Shown in pieces: positions 45,509-58,023 of a DNA stretch of 64,000 nucleotides (position 1 is the stretch's first letter; every line of letters starts with the position of its first letter). The stretch is from NCBI GenBank assembly GCA_026075535.2, contig AP026543.1:11036001-11100000 (forward strand). Reading direction: 5' to 3'. Source of the DNA: Tricholoma matsutake. Lineage: Eukaryota > Basidiomycota > Agaricomycetes > Agaricales > Tricholomataceae. The translations under genes were made by a program, and so were the position numbers. The notes under the pieces are model-generated. The model saw only the letters and a list, made by a program, of their open reading frames with translations. It did not search any database and was not told the DNA's origin.

Positions 45509-46390
45509 ATCCTTCACCTTTGCTAAGGCTGCCTTTGCCTCCTCCAAGCTATCCTGCATGCGTTCTGTGAACTCATTCACCGTCTCAATGTGTGAGGGAG
45601 TTTGGCGAGGTTCAAATCCCATGCATGGATGTCATCCAGTGTCTAAGAGGAAAGGGATCTGTTGAGCGGAAGCATGGACATGGTTGTTGTATCCAAACTT
45701 GGCCAAGGGGAGAAGATTGTCCCAATTGTCCTGGCATTCATTGACAAAGATGTGGATGTACTGCTCCAGTTCCTGGTTGACTCACTCAGTCTGGCCATCA
45801 GTTTGTGGGTGATAAGTGGTCGAAGCAAGGAGTTTGATTCCCAGGAGTCGGTACAGCTTGCAAGTGAACTCTGCCATGAACTGAGGGCCACGATCAGAGA
45901 GGAAAGCACCAGGAAGTCCATGTAATTTCCACACATGATGGAGGTAGAGTTGGGTGGCACCCAGGGCACTGACAGTGGTGTGAGTGGGAATGAAGTGAGC
46001 ACATTTTCCCACTGAATCAACTGTGCACATCACTGCATCAAACCCATTCAACTCTGGCAACTCCACCACAAAATCGATGCTGACAACATCCCAATGACTC
46101 TCTGGAACAGGAAGGGGGTGTAGCTCACCAATGGGTTTGCAATGAGGAATCTTGGTGTGTAAGCAAAGGTCACAAGTGTGACAATACTGACCAATGAGCC
46201 ATGACATTTGTGGCCACCAATAATTCTGTGAGGTGGGCTCCAAGGTCTTCCAGCATCCAGGATGACCAGCAATCTGTGAGTCATGGTGTTGGGATATGAT
46301 GTGCTGGCGAAGGTCTGGGTCATTGGGGACATAGATGCGATCCCTGAAATACAACAAGTCCTCTTTTTCAGCCCACTCTGCCACATGCAA
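45509..46390 (-). pseudogene. Family X integrase
   Basis: From 46390 down: 'HHDSQIAGHPG' and 'CHTCDLCLHTK' form the HHCC zinc site. 'VSIDFVVELPELNGFDAV' gives the first Asp, 'LSDRGPQFMAEF' the second and 'YHPQTDGQTE' the Glu. A TGA follows directly, then the frame continues to 'NEFTERMQDSLEEAKAALAK' and is cut at 45508. The catalytic triad is intact. Confidence 0.85.
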
Positions 46391-46499
46391 GGAAAGGGTG
46401 GATCCCTTCCTCAGTTCTTTAACAGCTCAGGCAACAACATCCTCATGTAAACCACTACAGTTTGCATGATGAATGTCACATAGGATGTCCTGCTCCTTG

Positions 46500-48166
46500 C
46501 CCTGGGGTGCAATGCCTTCCAGTGCCCAAATGGTGAACAGGTCTGGCTGCAACAACACAATGTTTTGGTTGTCATCACTGCCATCCCCATGGTCTGCATG
46601 TCAGGAGAGGGCATTGGTCTTCCCCATGCTGCGACCCAGATGGTGGTGCAAGGAGAAGTTGAATCTGGATAGACACAGGGACCAACGAGCTTGATGATGG
46701 TTCAATTTCTTGGCTGTCATAAAGTACTCAAGATTCTTGTGATCCATCCAAATTTCCACCTTGTGTTGGGCACCCTCAAGGAAGTGTTGCCACTCCTCAA
46801 GCACACGCATTATTGCCAACATCTCCTTGTCATGGATCTCAGAATTTTGCTCTACAGCACTAAGGCTTTTGGAGTAGAACACAACAGGATGCCACTTCTG
46901 GTCCTCCGGAGACTGCTGAGACAACATGGCACCCGTCGCAAAGTCAGAACTGTCGGCTTCTACACAAAAAGGATGCAAATTGTCAGCAAAGGTAAGAATG
47001 GGAGCGGAAGTGACCATCTCCTTAAGCCTTTAGAACACCTCCTGTTGTGCATTATCCCACCTCCATGCCTCCTTTCCTGTCAAGTCAAACAGTGGTTGTG
47101 CATGATGTGAGAAATCCTTGATACAACACCAATAGAAATTGATGAAGCCCAGGAAAGACTGCCCCTCTTTCTTGTTTGTGGGTGTCAGCCAAGCCGTGAC
47201 CCCATTCACCTTGATAGGATCCATCTCCACCTGACCCTCCAAGATAATCAGGCTGAGGTACTTGATCTTGGTCTTCTCAAACTTGCACTTGTCCTGACGA
47301 AGGTAGAGTTTGTACCGTCAAACCCATTCTAGGACAAGGCACGTGGTGCGACAGTGCTCTTCAACTGTGCGAGTGAAGATGAGGATGTCATCGAGATAGA
47401 TGCAAACAATGCCTTCAAGGATGAGGTCATGGGAAATGTCATTCATCATGGTCTGAAAAGTGGCAGGACTATTAGTAAGGCCAAAGAACATGACAAGCGG
47501 TTCAAAAAGACCACGGTTGGTATGAAAGGCTGCCTTCCACTCATCTCCCTCCTTTATCCTCACATTATTGTAGCCCTGATGGACATCTAGCTTGGTGAAG
47601 TATCAGGCTCCATGGAGCTGGTTCACAAGTTTGGAGATGAGAGGTAATGGGTAGCGATTTTTGACTGTGATGTCGTTGAGCCTTCTGTAGTCTTGAACCG
47701 GTTGAAGTGAGCCATCCTTCTTCTTGACAAAGAAAAAGGGAGAGGCCATGGGTGACTTCGATGGTCAAATACGTCCAGAGGCCAGGTGCTCATCAATGAA
47801 CTGGTCAAGCTGTTGCTGTTCCTCAGGAGAGAGAGGATAGATCTTGCAGGATGAAGGGGTTGCACCAGGGGTGAGTTTGATCACGTGATCCCATGGCTTG
47901 TGCACAGGGAGAGAGTTGAACAATTCCTTGGAGAACATGTCTCCAAACTCATGGAGATGAGGGAGCAAGGAATTAGTAGAGGATTTAGCAGCATTGTTTT
48001 TGTGGAAGGCCTCGGCAAGGCGTTGGGATATGTTCAATATAGCACACACCTCATGTGATGGACGAATCACAGTGTAGAAGATCTGATCACCTTCCTCCAC
48101 TTCCTCTAGCTCCTCATCATCATCATCCAAGTCTGGCATCAGATCAGGAACCCCTTCCAACTCCAC
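46500..48166 (-). pseudogene. Family X reverse transcriptase and RNase H
   Basis: From 48166 down, in several frames: 'DMFSKELFNSLPVHKPWDHV', '[20 protein letters not shown]' and the catalytic 'IYLDDILIF' (47563-47318). Then 'QSFLGFINFYW' and RNase H 'FCVEADSSDFATGAMLSQQ', 'IHDKEMLAIMRVLEEWQHFL' and 'DHKNLEYFMTAKKLNHHQAR' (47017-46601). Catalytic Asp and Glu residues are present; the defects are frameshifts and stops. Confidence 0.85.
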
Positions 48167-48280
48167 TTCAGGTATAGGCAGGGGTCCGGCACGACACTCC
48201 TGAGTATGTTGTATCGTGGCCTTCTGTCCACAACATTCTTGCCTGGCTTCTGTGAAACAAGTACAACAGTGGGATGGACA

Positions 48281-48868
48281 TCACCTCATGGTAACCTCCC
48301 CAGTACACCAGTAAACCTCTGGGTTATGGTCTCGAAGCCATGGATAGCCCAAAATCACCTTTTGCTTTCCTAATTGAGTGACAGCAAAAAAGGCATGCTC
48401 ACTATGATCTTTGTAATGGAGGACCAGGTCTACAACCTCTTGGATGGCACCAGCTTTGTTTGGGGATCCATCCACATTATACACAAGTATCAGATGCAAG
48501 AGTGAGCAAGTATTTAGGTGATGTTGTTGTGCGAGATGGACATTGATGAAGAGACCAGTCACACCAGAGTCCAGGAGTGCAGAGACACCAAGTATCTGTC
48601 CAGTGTCAGTCATCTGCACTTCGATTGCTAGGTTCAAGGAATGTGTAGAGGGAGTGGATGCAACAATATATTTGTGTGGTAGTTTATGCTCCCATGATTT
48701 AATTTTGGGGTGTGGAGCAGAGGGAGAGATGGGAAGAGCAGGTACATCTTCAGCCAACTTCAAAGGGTCAGAGAGGGGAACAGTCACAGAAATGGATTCA
48801 TTCTCTGGGGATTCAACTGACAAGACTTCAAAGTGGTTATGGACAGGCAGTGAGGGCGTACAATTCAC
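48281..48868 (-). pseudogene. Family X aspartic protease segment
   Basis: A 195-codon frame with 'SALLDSGVTGLFINVHLAQQ', the retropepsin active site with its Asp retained, and 'QKVILGYPWLRDHNPEV' downstream. It lies between gag and RT as expected. Confidence 0.8.
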
Positions 48869-48935
48869 TCACTGCAAATAGAAAAATCCTGCTTCTCTAC
48901 AACTTCTGACTTGATCTCCTCTGCAACCTGATCCT

Positions 48936-49474
48936 TCACTCTTCCTCGACATCTACAAGCACCAACAAGTCTTGGAGGAGTTCATCTTGCCCCTCGGGGG
49001 TGAGCATGTGGATATCCTGACAATGGGGACATGCTCCAGCCCTGTGCCCAGTTTCCCCACAGCGGTAGCAGAGATCCAACCTACGTGCACAGCTGTGGGC
49101 CACATCAACATCCATTGGTACTGGGACATTGACGGCTGGTGTGGGAGTCTGATGAACAGGAATGGGGTTAAGGTGGGGAAGGGTTTGATTGAAGGTGTAG
49201 GGCACATGAGTGGTAGTTGGAGCATGGAATGCAGCGTTAAACGACGCATTTGTGAGTTGGTTCTCATCACAGAGTGAAGCAGCTTCATACCAAGCATAGA
49301 TATCATTGTCTGCTGGGTGCCCTTCCAACATCTGTGCAATCTGGTCCTGAATTTCTTGATTGAGGCCCCGTCGGAACTTCACCACCACTGGTAGCCCACT
49401 CCCATATCCTGCCATGTCCACCAAATCCTTAAACTCATCAATATAATTGTCCATGGATCGATGTGCCTGGTGGT
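48936..49474 (-). pseudogene. Family X gag, C-terminal part
   Basis: From the Y junction: 'HQAHRSMDNYIDEFKDLVDM', a capsid-like segment, then a zinc knuckle 'CYRCGETGHRAGACPHC' and an acidic end 'LLVLVDVEEE' closing at 48936. The N-terminal part is at 50801-51430, beyond the inserted family Y copy. Confidence 0.82.
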
Positions 49475-50800
49475 AATGCTCAACCCAGAAACCCAAACAA
49501 AACCCACAAAAAGGCTTCAGATGGTATAACACAAGTCAGAGGAAGGATGCTAGGCCCTCTAGATGTCACCTGTCAGACCAACCATCAAATAGTCATAAAA
49601 CAACTGCTTGTAGAAACAGTTCAAAGCTAACAGAATGTGTTTCAAGGACTTGTGATGATTTGCGAGACATTGCAATGATTTTCAAGGTGTTGCAATATTT
49701 TTTGAGGTTTTTTTGAATAAGTCTTGAGGAATTTCGAGTGTGCAAATATGTTCGGACACAAGATCGGGGGACTAGATGAGTAGTAGAAGTGAAGCAAAGG
49801 TGAATCAAGGGAAACGAGAGCAAAAATAGCATAATGTGAGGAATTTCGAGGAATTTCAAGGAAGTTTAGCATAAAACACCAAACTTCAGACTGAATAAGA
49901 CTAAACTGAACTCTCAAATCACTGTGATCTGGGAGGAAGATGACGACTTTCTTGTTCTTCTTTGTATCTAGTACATCTTTTTATATAAAATAAAGAAAGT
50001 ACCTAAAAAGACTAGAGAACATGAGGCAAACATGTGGAAAACTCGAGGCAAAAGACAATATAAGTATATCAGAACAATAAAGCGAGCCTAGAAAGGGTGA
50101 ATATAACACATGATGAAGAAATAATAAGAAAGAATAGCTAAAAATGGACTGTCCTTGTTATAAATTGAATAAAACATCGGAAACTGCTTCAAGCAGATTG
50201 TATGCATGCACATGTGGTCGAAATGTGTTCAATATACTTGAGATAGTGTCCCATGTGTCCAGCATGCGTCCGAAGATCGTTCGAATAGAAAATACTGTGT
50301 CCGAAGATGTTTTTCAAGGTTTGATATTTTTTGAAGATTTTCGAAGATTCTTCGGACTTCATTCATGGCCCGAAATTGGTGCGATATTGTTCAATAATGG
50401 TAGGGGATACATCTGGCATGTGTGCAATGACCATTCGGATAGTGATATAGCGTCCGATGTCGATTTTTGATGTTCAATGATTTTCAAAGTCAGTCAAGGA
50501 AATATCGGACTTGTTCGAAGGCCGATATCACTGCGATCTTGCTCGAAACTGGTTTGGAACCCATCGATGATGTTCCAAGTGTATATCCTGAGCTGTGCAA
50601 AGGTCGGGGGAATTGTATTATGGCAGCTGAAGGCATACAAAGAATTTCGAGGTGTCATGAAGAATTTTGAAGCATTCTCATGACTTTGTAGAGGTTTGTA
50701 GAGGTTTGTAGAGCTTCGGAGGGGTTTGTATGGGTTTGTAGAGCTTTGACAACGATTGTAGATGTGTTTTCCAAGCTTGAATGACAATGTGGACCTATCA
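49475..50800 (+). mobile_element. Family Y copy B, about 1.3 kb, inside gag
   Basis: Starts ATGCTCAACCCAGAAACCC and ends GTGGACCTATCA. It splits the family X gag. It contains TTTTTATATAAAATAAAG (TATA- and AATAAA-like) near 49980. It is very similar to the copy at 63081-64000 over its whole visible length. The left terminus seems to lack the first few bases. Confidence 0.65.
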
Positions 50801-51430
50801 TTGTTGAGGGAACAAAAGTGGTGTACAAACTCGGCTCAAAAGTCACCCCAAGTGGAGAAAGGTAGAGAACTGAGTTCTTTAGTTTGACACAGAATACAGT
50901 CCATGTAGAGATAGGCACATTCAGATTTCATGTATGTGAAGGCCCAATAAATTTTTGCAGCCTCATTGACAAATTGATGCAACTGGAGACTGATGTATAA
51001 CTCACAGGAATTAAGGAATGCATGTCCCTGCACACATGCACCATTAAATTCAGTGGGGGGAGATGGTTTGATCTGGGCATGCTCTTTAGTGGGCACATTT
51101 GGCAGCACGTCATTGTTGGGTGTGCTTGGAGTCACAATGGGGGGAATATTGGTCGTGGGGTTAGTCTGGAGGGTCCTGACAAAGTTTTCAATCATAGATT
51201 TAAGTGAATCAATTTGCGCGCATATTCCGGAAATGTCGCTTTCAAGCATGTTGAGGCACTCTGATGTGTCCATGTTGCTAGGGGGCACATTTGGTGAAAA
51301 TGGTGGCACAGTAAAGACAGGACTATCTGGAATGGTGTGTAGGGAGTCTGTGGAGCTTTGGGAAGCGTTGTCCACTCCATACCTGCCTATCTTGGGCAGT
51401 GCATTTGCGATTTCGGGCCTTAGGAGAGAG
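50801..51430 (-). pseudogene. Family X gag, N-terminal part
   Basis: From the primer site: 'NALPKIGRYGVDNASQSS', a Pro/Ser/Thr-rich linker, 'DISGICAQIDSLKSMIENFV' (short coiled coil), then the capsid-like 'FLNSCELYISLQLHQFVNEA' and 'AFTYMKSECAYLYMDCILC'. A stop follows 'STWGDF', then 'AEFVHHFCSLNN' reaches the family Y insertion. Confidence 0.8.
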
Positions 51431-51436
51431 TTTTCT
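51427..51436 (-). promoter_or_regulatory. Self-primer binding site of gypsy family X
   Basis: AGAAAACTCT starts two bases after the LTR (minus strand). It is complementary to AGAGTTTTCT inside the LTR (the sequence CCTTAGAGTTTTCTC), near the predicted transcript start. The arrangement matches the other gypsy family in this window at 12000. Confidence 0.6.
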
Positions 51437-51438
51437 AC

Positions 51439-51872
51439 TATAAGGGCAACCTCAGCCTCTAGCAAAGGGAAATCCAAAGTTAAAATTATACTACATATTA
51501 CAGGGATTGGGGATGCACCTAGCAAAGGGAAATCCAAAGAGAAAACTCTAAGGATCCCTTTGCCAATGCCCAGTATATGTGAAGATGACAAAAATCAAAT
51601 AATAACCTAAAAATAGAAAAGGCAGAGATAGGCAGATCAAGGCCACCAAATGACATCATACCAAGGGGTAGATGTTGGAAGGGGTGCTCCACCTCTAAAT
51701 ATAAAACTGTCAACATGCACAAACATGATAGAAAGGGAAATTGGTAATAAAATCCGAAAAAATCATAGAAAATGAAGAATAGAAGGAAATGAAGTGAGGA
51801 AAAATATAGAACAAACATAAAAAATAGAAACACACATGGCACCCCCCTAGTCCCCCTAGTCGTCCCCTTACA
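51439..51872 (-). repeat. 5' LTR of the family X element, 434 bp
   Basis: On the minus strand it starts TGTAAGGGGACGACTAGG and ends CCCTTATA. A TATA-like CATATAC lies about 30 bp before AGAGTTTTCT, the predicted RNA start. Confidence 0.85.
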
Positions 51873-52189
51873 CATGGCAATGTTGATGGCAATGTTGGAG
51901 GTATCTGTTGCTTACCTAATTAGTATTTTTAGTTAATATTTTGTTTATTTCCATTTTCAATTAATTTAATTCCAGAAAGGGTGCTTAGAAGCATTTCCAT
52001 TTTAGATTAATCCCAAAAGGGTGCTTATGTAAAACCAGCATAGCACTACAGTGGAATGATAATAATATACAGTACTAATATAGATAGTAGCAGGCATTAT
52101 AATGTGCTCAATGGCAGCACAGGCATAGAGGGACTATAATGTGAACAGCTGACATTTCCAGGTTATATAATAATGTAGGTACATGGACT
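51873..52189. other. Short stretch without recognisable features
   Basis: AT-rich DNA between the gypsy LTR and the KDZ flank. A partial duplicate 'AAAAGGGTGCTTA' near 51975 and 52014 is all that stands out. Confidence 0.4.
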
Positions 52190-55100
52190 ATTGAGACTAA
52201 GCCTATTTGTGTATATATTTTGATCAATATATGCATAGTTGTTTCATTAATAGATGGAGTATGAGGTATATATTGAATTAATCAATATATACAGCAATTT
52301 TACAGCTGGTAGTGAAAATGTTACCATGCAAAAATGGTACATTATAGTGACTGACGCCAGTAAAGATAAAGTCGGCACCGGTGATGATACTCGACCAAAC
52401 AAAACCCACAATAAGGTCTCAAGTGGTATTACTCTAGTTAGAGGAAGGTTGCAAGGTGGTACTAAATATCACTGCTGTTACCCAAGGTTAGGGAAACAAC
52501 TTTAGAGAAGGTCCGATGAAGTTTGATAAAGTTCAAGAGTGTACAAAGCACTGTGATGACGTTCGAGGGAAGTTCAATGAGATTCAAGAGTGTACAAAGT
52601 GTTGTGATGATGTTCAAAGAAAGTTTGAAGAGGTGCGAAGATGTTCAATGAAGTTCAAAGAAGTTTGAGAGACTTCTAGAGGACGAGGATGATTTCGACA
52701 AAGGCTGAGGATAGACTAAAGAATGTAGGAAGCCGTCGAGAGGGGATAGGCAATATGCGATAGTTTCAAGAAGCTAGTATGAGAAGTTCGAGGAAGTTCA
52801 GTGTAAAACACTGAACTTCGAGACTAAGTCAAGATGCTTGGACTCAAGAGAATGGCTCTTAAATCAGATGATTGGTGTGAGAGGATGATCTATTCTGTCT
52901 TTCTAAGTAGCTAGTACAAGGCTATATATGTTTGGGAGAGGTGATACTAAAAAGGAAATAAAACATGAGGAATACATGAGGCAAGATATAAAACAATAGA
53001 GAATCTTTGCAAATCATAGAATAAATGAAAGAAGATGAGAAGGGAAACATATAGAGTCACTATTTATCATGGGTACCTGTCCCCATTGATCCAATATATC
53101 ATCAAGATGTCAAAGCGCCACAATCGCGTCCTAAAATCCTGTCGTTGTGTCTCCTCATGTCCGGTGGTGCTCAATATGTGACACACTAACTCTTACAAGG
53201 TGTGCTGTGTGTATCTGAAGGGCAGTGCGATAGGTATATGGTGGCCAAAGTTGTTCAAAGTTGCTCAAAGTGTTGTGAAGTTGTTCAAAGTTGTTCAAAA
53301 TTGTTCAAAATTGTTCGAAGTAGTTTTGGAGCAGTCTTGCGGGGTTTGTAGGGGTTTGGAGCATGTGTTTTGATGTGTCGATGCCTTTGGAGATGTTCCC
53401 AGAGCTTAGAGTGCATGGTGGACCTATCACCACAGTGGTCACTAGAACATAACTAATAAACACAGCAGTGGTAACATGCTGTAGGAATGTGAAAGGAGGA
53501 TATATGCAAAAACAGTACATTGAAGTGACCAACACCGTTAGTGATAAAGTCACCGGTGGCCATAAGCATAACACTGGAGCTAAGTGAATGACCGGCACTG
53601 GGTACTGTAGAACCCCATGAGCTAAGGAAATGTGTATGGGCCATCCTAACATAATACAGGGAAGTGGGCCCATATGAATGATACACTCGATGGAATGATC
53701 ATGTGGGCCCATGATAGTAAAAGGAAAATAGTATGGGCCCACATGACTATAGCGTATGGGACTTGAATTACTGCTGTCATTACAAATCATAAAGAATATA
53801 TGCTAAAACAGTACATTGTAGTGACTGACACTGGAAAAGATAACCCCATAGCTCTTAGACTTGTATGCTAATCGCCACCAGTGGTCAGTAGAACATGGAT
53901 AACAAAAAGCAATGACATGCTGTAAAACTGTGGGAGGATACAAGGATATGCAAAAACAGTACATTGTAGTAAATGGCACTGGTAGTGATAAAGTCACCAG
54001 TGGCAATAAACATCCAAGTCAAGAGCTAAGTGAATGACCAGTGCCAGTTACTGTAGAACCCCATGAGCTAAGAAAATGTGTATGGGCCCATCCTAACATA
54101 ATACAGGGAAATGGGCCCATATGAATGATATGCTCGATGGAATGATCGCATGGGCTCATGATAGTAAAAGGAAAACAGTATGGGCCCACATGACTATAGT
54201 GTACAGGACTTGAATTACTGCTGTTCTTACAAATCATAAAGAATATATGCTAAAACATAATAGTAAAAGTAGAAAGGTATGGGCCCACACAACTATAGCA
54301 TACAGGACTTGAATTACTGCTGTTATTACAAATCATAAAGAATATATGCTAAAACAGTACATTGTAATGACCGGCACCAGAAAAGATAATGTTGCACCAG
54401 TCATTCCCATAGCTCTTAGACTTGTACGCTAATCACTGCTGGGGGTCACTAGAACATGGATAACAAAAAAGCAATGACATGCTGTAAAACTGTGGGAGGA
54501 TGCAAGGATATGCAAAAACAGTACATTGAAGTGACCAACACTATTAGTGATAAAGTTGCTGGCAGCCATAAGCATAACACTGGAGCTAAGCAAATGACTG
54601 GCACTGGGTACTGTAGAACCCCATGAGCTAAGAAAATGTGTATGGGCCCATCCTAACATAATACAGGGAAGTGGGCCCATATGAATAATACGCTCAATAG
54701 AATGATCGTGTGGGCCCATGATAGTAAAAGGAAAACAGTATGGGCCCACACGACTATAGCATACAGGTCTTGAATTACTGCTGTTATTACAAATCATATG
54801 TCACCAGTAAACTTCCCCAGTGCTAAAAAATCACAGAACCTCATGGGCAACAGGCGATTGCACAGGTGCTGATGGCAGCAATAAGCACACAAGTCTTTAG
54901 GAGCCAAGTGAATGACCAGCGCTGGTTACTGTAGAACTACATGAGGTAATGAAACATGCATGTGCCCATCCCAACATAATGTGGTGTAATGGTCTGATGA
55001 ATGATACACTCAATGAAATGATCGATATGCAAAAACAGTACATTGTAGTGACCAGCGCCGGCAGTGATAATGTCACCTGGGGTGATAAGCATACAAGTTC

Positions 55101-55350
55101 AGAGCTAAGCAAATGACTGGTGCCATGATCAGCGATGGTCACTGTACATGACCCAAAGAAATGCATATGGGCCCTTCCCATACAAGAATCTATACAAAAA
55201 TGGTACATTGTAGTGACCAGTGACAGTAGCAACAACAGCAGTGATAATGCACTGGCACTTAGGGTAACATATTTTGATGAATATATGCATGGTTATTTCA
55301 TTAGTAGATGAAGTATATAAGGGATATATTGAATATATTGATGCATGGCA
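52190..55350 (+). repeat. Left subterminal repeat array of the KDZ element
   Basis: Repeated blocks of about 440-550 bp (53430-53790, 53800-54240, 54250-54790) contain 'AACAGTACATTGTAGTGAC', 'GATAAAGTCACCGG' variants and repeated TATGGGCCCA palindromes. A 90-bp block starting TATTTTGAT...ATATATGCAT is duplicated at about 52207 and 55262. Family Y copy C (52382-53429) is inserted near the outer end. No genes. Confidence 0.7.
52382..53429 (+). mobile_element. Family Y copy C, about 1.0 kb
   Basis: Starts TGATGATACTCGACCAAAC and ends GGTGGACCTATCA, inside the KDZ repeat array. The flanks CACCGG and CACCAC may be a partly mutated duplication. It contains many GAAGTTC/GTTCAAAG-like short repeats. 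Confidence 0.6.
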
Positions 55351-55400
55351 GCACCAAAAAAAAACCATCTGCCAACCCCGGTGATATGCAAAGGCATGGT

Positions 55401-55631
55401 TTATCCTGCATGTCGGTGTCTTAAGTCAAAAGTATCCTGGGGTTCAGTGGATGCATCTCCATGAGCTTTTGGTCTTGGCTTTGGACAGAGACTGGGATCC
55501 ACTGTCACATTCATGGCTTTGACATCAGTGTTGCTGGGCTTTGATTTTTTAGGCCACCGGCCATGACTATTGTGGTCATTTGACCATACTCTTTTAAGCC
55601 TTTTCTTGCTACCTTCCGCTGGTGTACTCAT
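55401..55631 (-). CDS. Small basic open frame next to the KDZ genes, unknown
   Basis: A 76-codon frame ('MSTPAEGSKKRLKRVWSNDH...') starts at 55631 and is rich in Lys, Arg and Pro. No family recognised. It could be a terminal exon of the adjacent gene or chance. Confidence 0.3.
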   Translation of the reverse strand: MSTPAEGSKKRLKRVWSNDHNSHGRWPKKSKPSNTDVKAMNVTVDPSLCPKPRPKAHGDASTEPQDTFDLRHRHAG

Positions 55632-55659
55632 TCCAGCATCCTGTGTTGTTAGTGCTTAA

Positions 55660-58023
55660 AAGTCTGGTCTGGCCCCGGTTCTCATGCTATTTTTGGCAAG
55701 ACCTAACTTAAAATTTGAAAAAACTGGACTGATGGTCCAGTTTTTTCTGGTTATTTTCCGGTCACATGGACCAGACCTTAAAGCACTATGTGTTGTAGTG
55801 ACTTCATTGGTGTTGCGAGTGCAGGATCTTGATTGTGTTTTCATCCAACGCTTTCTGTAGTCAGGGATTGCACTATTGGTTGAAGCAACTGATGTTGCCT
55901 CAGGGATGGTATCCATCAGTAAGGAAGCTAGTGTCATGTTCTGTTGAGAATTTTGACCTTGCCAAATTGCTGGTCAGAGGGCAGGTGCAGTGGAATTATG
56001 AATAATACCATTTTGCATCCATGCAGAAACTAGACCATTCATTAAATGACCCCCATGCTCCAGATCTGCCAGATAGCTAGCATATGTAGGCTTGGTCATG
56101 TCAACTGCTGTAGGACCACTGGTCAAACCCATCATTGCTGGAATATTGTGATCCTCCACTGTTATGTATTGGCCAGGTGGAATTAGTGCCTTCTGGAGCA
56201 TGGGATCAATGAAAAGGTCCCATTCCAGCAGCACCAAATCTTTGGGTATCAGTGGAGCTAACCCAGCAGCTTGTTGGTTGATAGGTGTAATAGCCAGTGG
56301 AGTAGTATGGGGCTGCTTTTTCTTTTTTTGTTTTGGTACCGGTGCACTCTCACTTTTGGGTTGCTGTGTGGTGGCCTTACGCTGTTTGCCTTTTGTTTTG
56401 TTTTTTGTTTGTTTGGGCTTTGGCAGATTGTGTGGTGGTGCTGTCATTCCTTTGGGATCCATGTCATCCAAGTCTGTAAGTTCTTGTAATTGAACCGCTG
56501 GCCCAAAGTGTTCCCTCCCATGAATTAAGGACATTTGTGAATTTGAAACCAATCTTTCCTTCCTCCTGCCTTCCCATCCAAAGGGTAAAACATGCCTTGA
56601 TTTCATGTTTATGCATTTTAGATGGTTCCTGCAATAATACAAACTCCCCATCCAGTGATTCATCTGATTCTCCCAGTGCCGCAGTCGATGCTTGTGATCT
56701 CCCCGGCACTGACGAAGATGTGCAGCTGATTCCTCCTTTCTGCAGAGGCATATAATCCACCTGGTTGATAAATTTGAGTTGCCATGTGTAAATATCAAGC
56801 CATGGCACATGACTGGAGGTCCTCCTTGCAGCTAAATCTTGCCAGAGATCAGTATCTTCATTAATCAAACATGGTTCACTCACTATACATCCTTTCAATG
56901 TATGCCCACAAAACTTGTTTTTGATAATTCGAAAACTGGGCATTGTTGCCATGGCAGATAAGACAGTTCACCGGTAGCAGTGGCTGTCCCTTCACTCCAG
57001 TCTCCAGGATTTGTTTAGGCTTTGCCCCACCAGCAGGTCATATCACTGATTTCTCCTCTTCATCAGCAGTGAGATATTCCTTGATGTATGCCTTGAATGT
57101 GTCTGCAATAGGCTTTTCATGCCACCCAGGTTTGTCAGCAATGAAATTTGGCTTATTGTTACCTAGAAAGCTATTTGTTTCAAACCTACAAATTCTTCAT
57201 TAGTTGCCATTAAATGCCAGGTGAATGTAGATACACACTCCACTTCCTCTTTCTGGCTGGATTTACCCATCCACCCAACACAACCATTCAAACCCCAAGT
57301 TCAAGGTACATTGAATTTTAAAATTCATTCATATGTTTTGTGAGCATTTTCTCGGCATCCCTACAATCAATTTAGCCAGGTTACTGAATTATGGGTGATA
57401 CACGTACTTTTGCTGAACAGCCGATGGTGGACCAGTATTCATCTATTGATGCCAAAGTGTCTCAATCTTTGCATTTTCCTTTGCATCGTTGGATATTCTT
57501 TTGTTGACTTTTGCATATTGCCATGAATATTTGGCCATCCAGTCCAGTCGGCCTTTCTCCAGATCTGGTGCCTCCCTTCCAATTGCTGCCTCTATTTCTG
57601 ACCCATACAAGTGGATAATGACTTTGCGCCATGCAGGGACCTTGCCAACTGCTGCCTTTGGTGGTTTGCAAGCATTTTGTCTGTACCAAGCTCTAATACA
57701 CTGATAATCATGTTTGTCAAGGAGCAGAATATACATTAAGGGTTTATTGCTTACTTCCTGCAGGCCATCCATTGGAGGTTTAACAGGTAGGTTAAATAAG
57801 TCTGTCATGGCACCTTGTAAGGTTAGTTGTTGCGCTTTATGGTTTTTTGATGCCTTCCAGTTGTCCACTTGTTGCTGTAGCACATTCAGTTCCTCTGGTG
57901 ACCACTTATGGGCAACTGGTTGAAATTCTGCATGCTCATTGGTGTGATTTCCCTCATCTGAGCTAGAACTTGAAGGACAGCTGCCAAAGTCTTCCCCACT
58001 TTGATCAGCATCCTTGGCAGACA
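55660..58023 (-). pseudogene. Second KDZ-associated gene, unknown function
   Basis: Starts at ATG 58023 ('MSAKDADQSGEDFG'), with an acidic Ser-rich N-terminus, then 'WSPEELNVLQQQVDNWKASK', which resembles a Myb-like or homeodomain-like helix, and 'KRISNDAKENAKIETLWHQ'. Further exon-like pieces are 'LKFINQVDYMPLQKGG' (about 56770), a Lys/Pro/Gln-rich linker with 'KPKQTKNKTKGKQRKATTQQ' (about 56410), and 'ITVEDHNIPAMMGLTSGPTA' (about 56140). The end is near 55660. It is co-oriented with and downstream of the transposase. Similar second genes accompany fungal KDZ elements; no role is known to me. Internal stops suggest decay, although intron positions are unresolved. Confidence 0.5.

Larger units (their letters stand above)
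45509..51872 (-). mobile_element. Gypsy family X element, minus strand, nearly complete
   Basis: 5' LTR at 51872-51439, primer site, gag (51430-50801 and 49474-48936), protease, RT, RNase H and integrase down to 45509. The gag is split by a family Y copy (49475-50800). The integrase C-terminus and 3' LTR are missing, replaced by the inverted LTR at 45063-45508. The pol frame is broken in many places. Confidence 0.88.
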
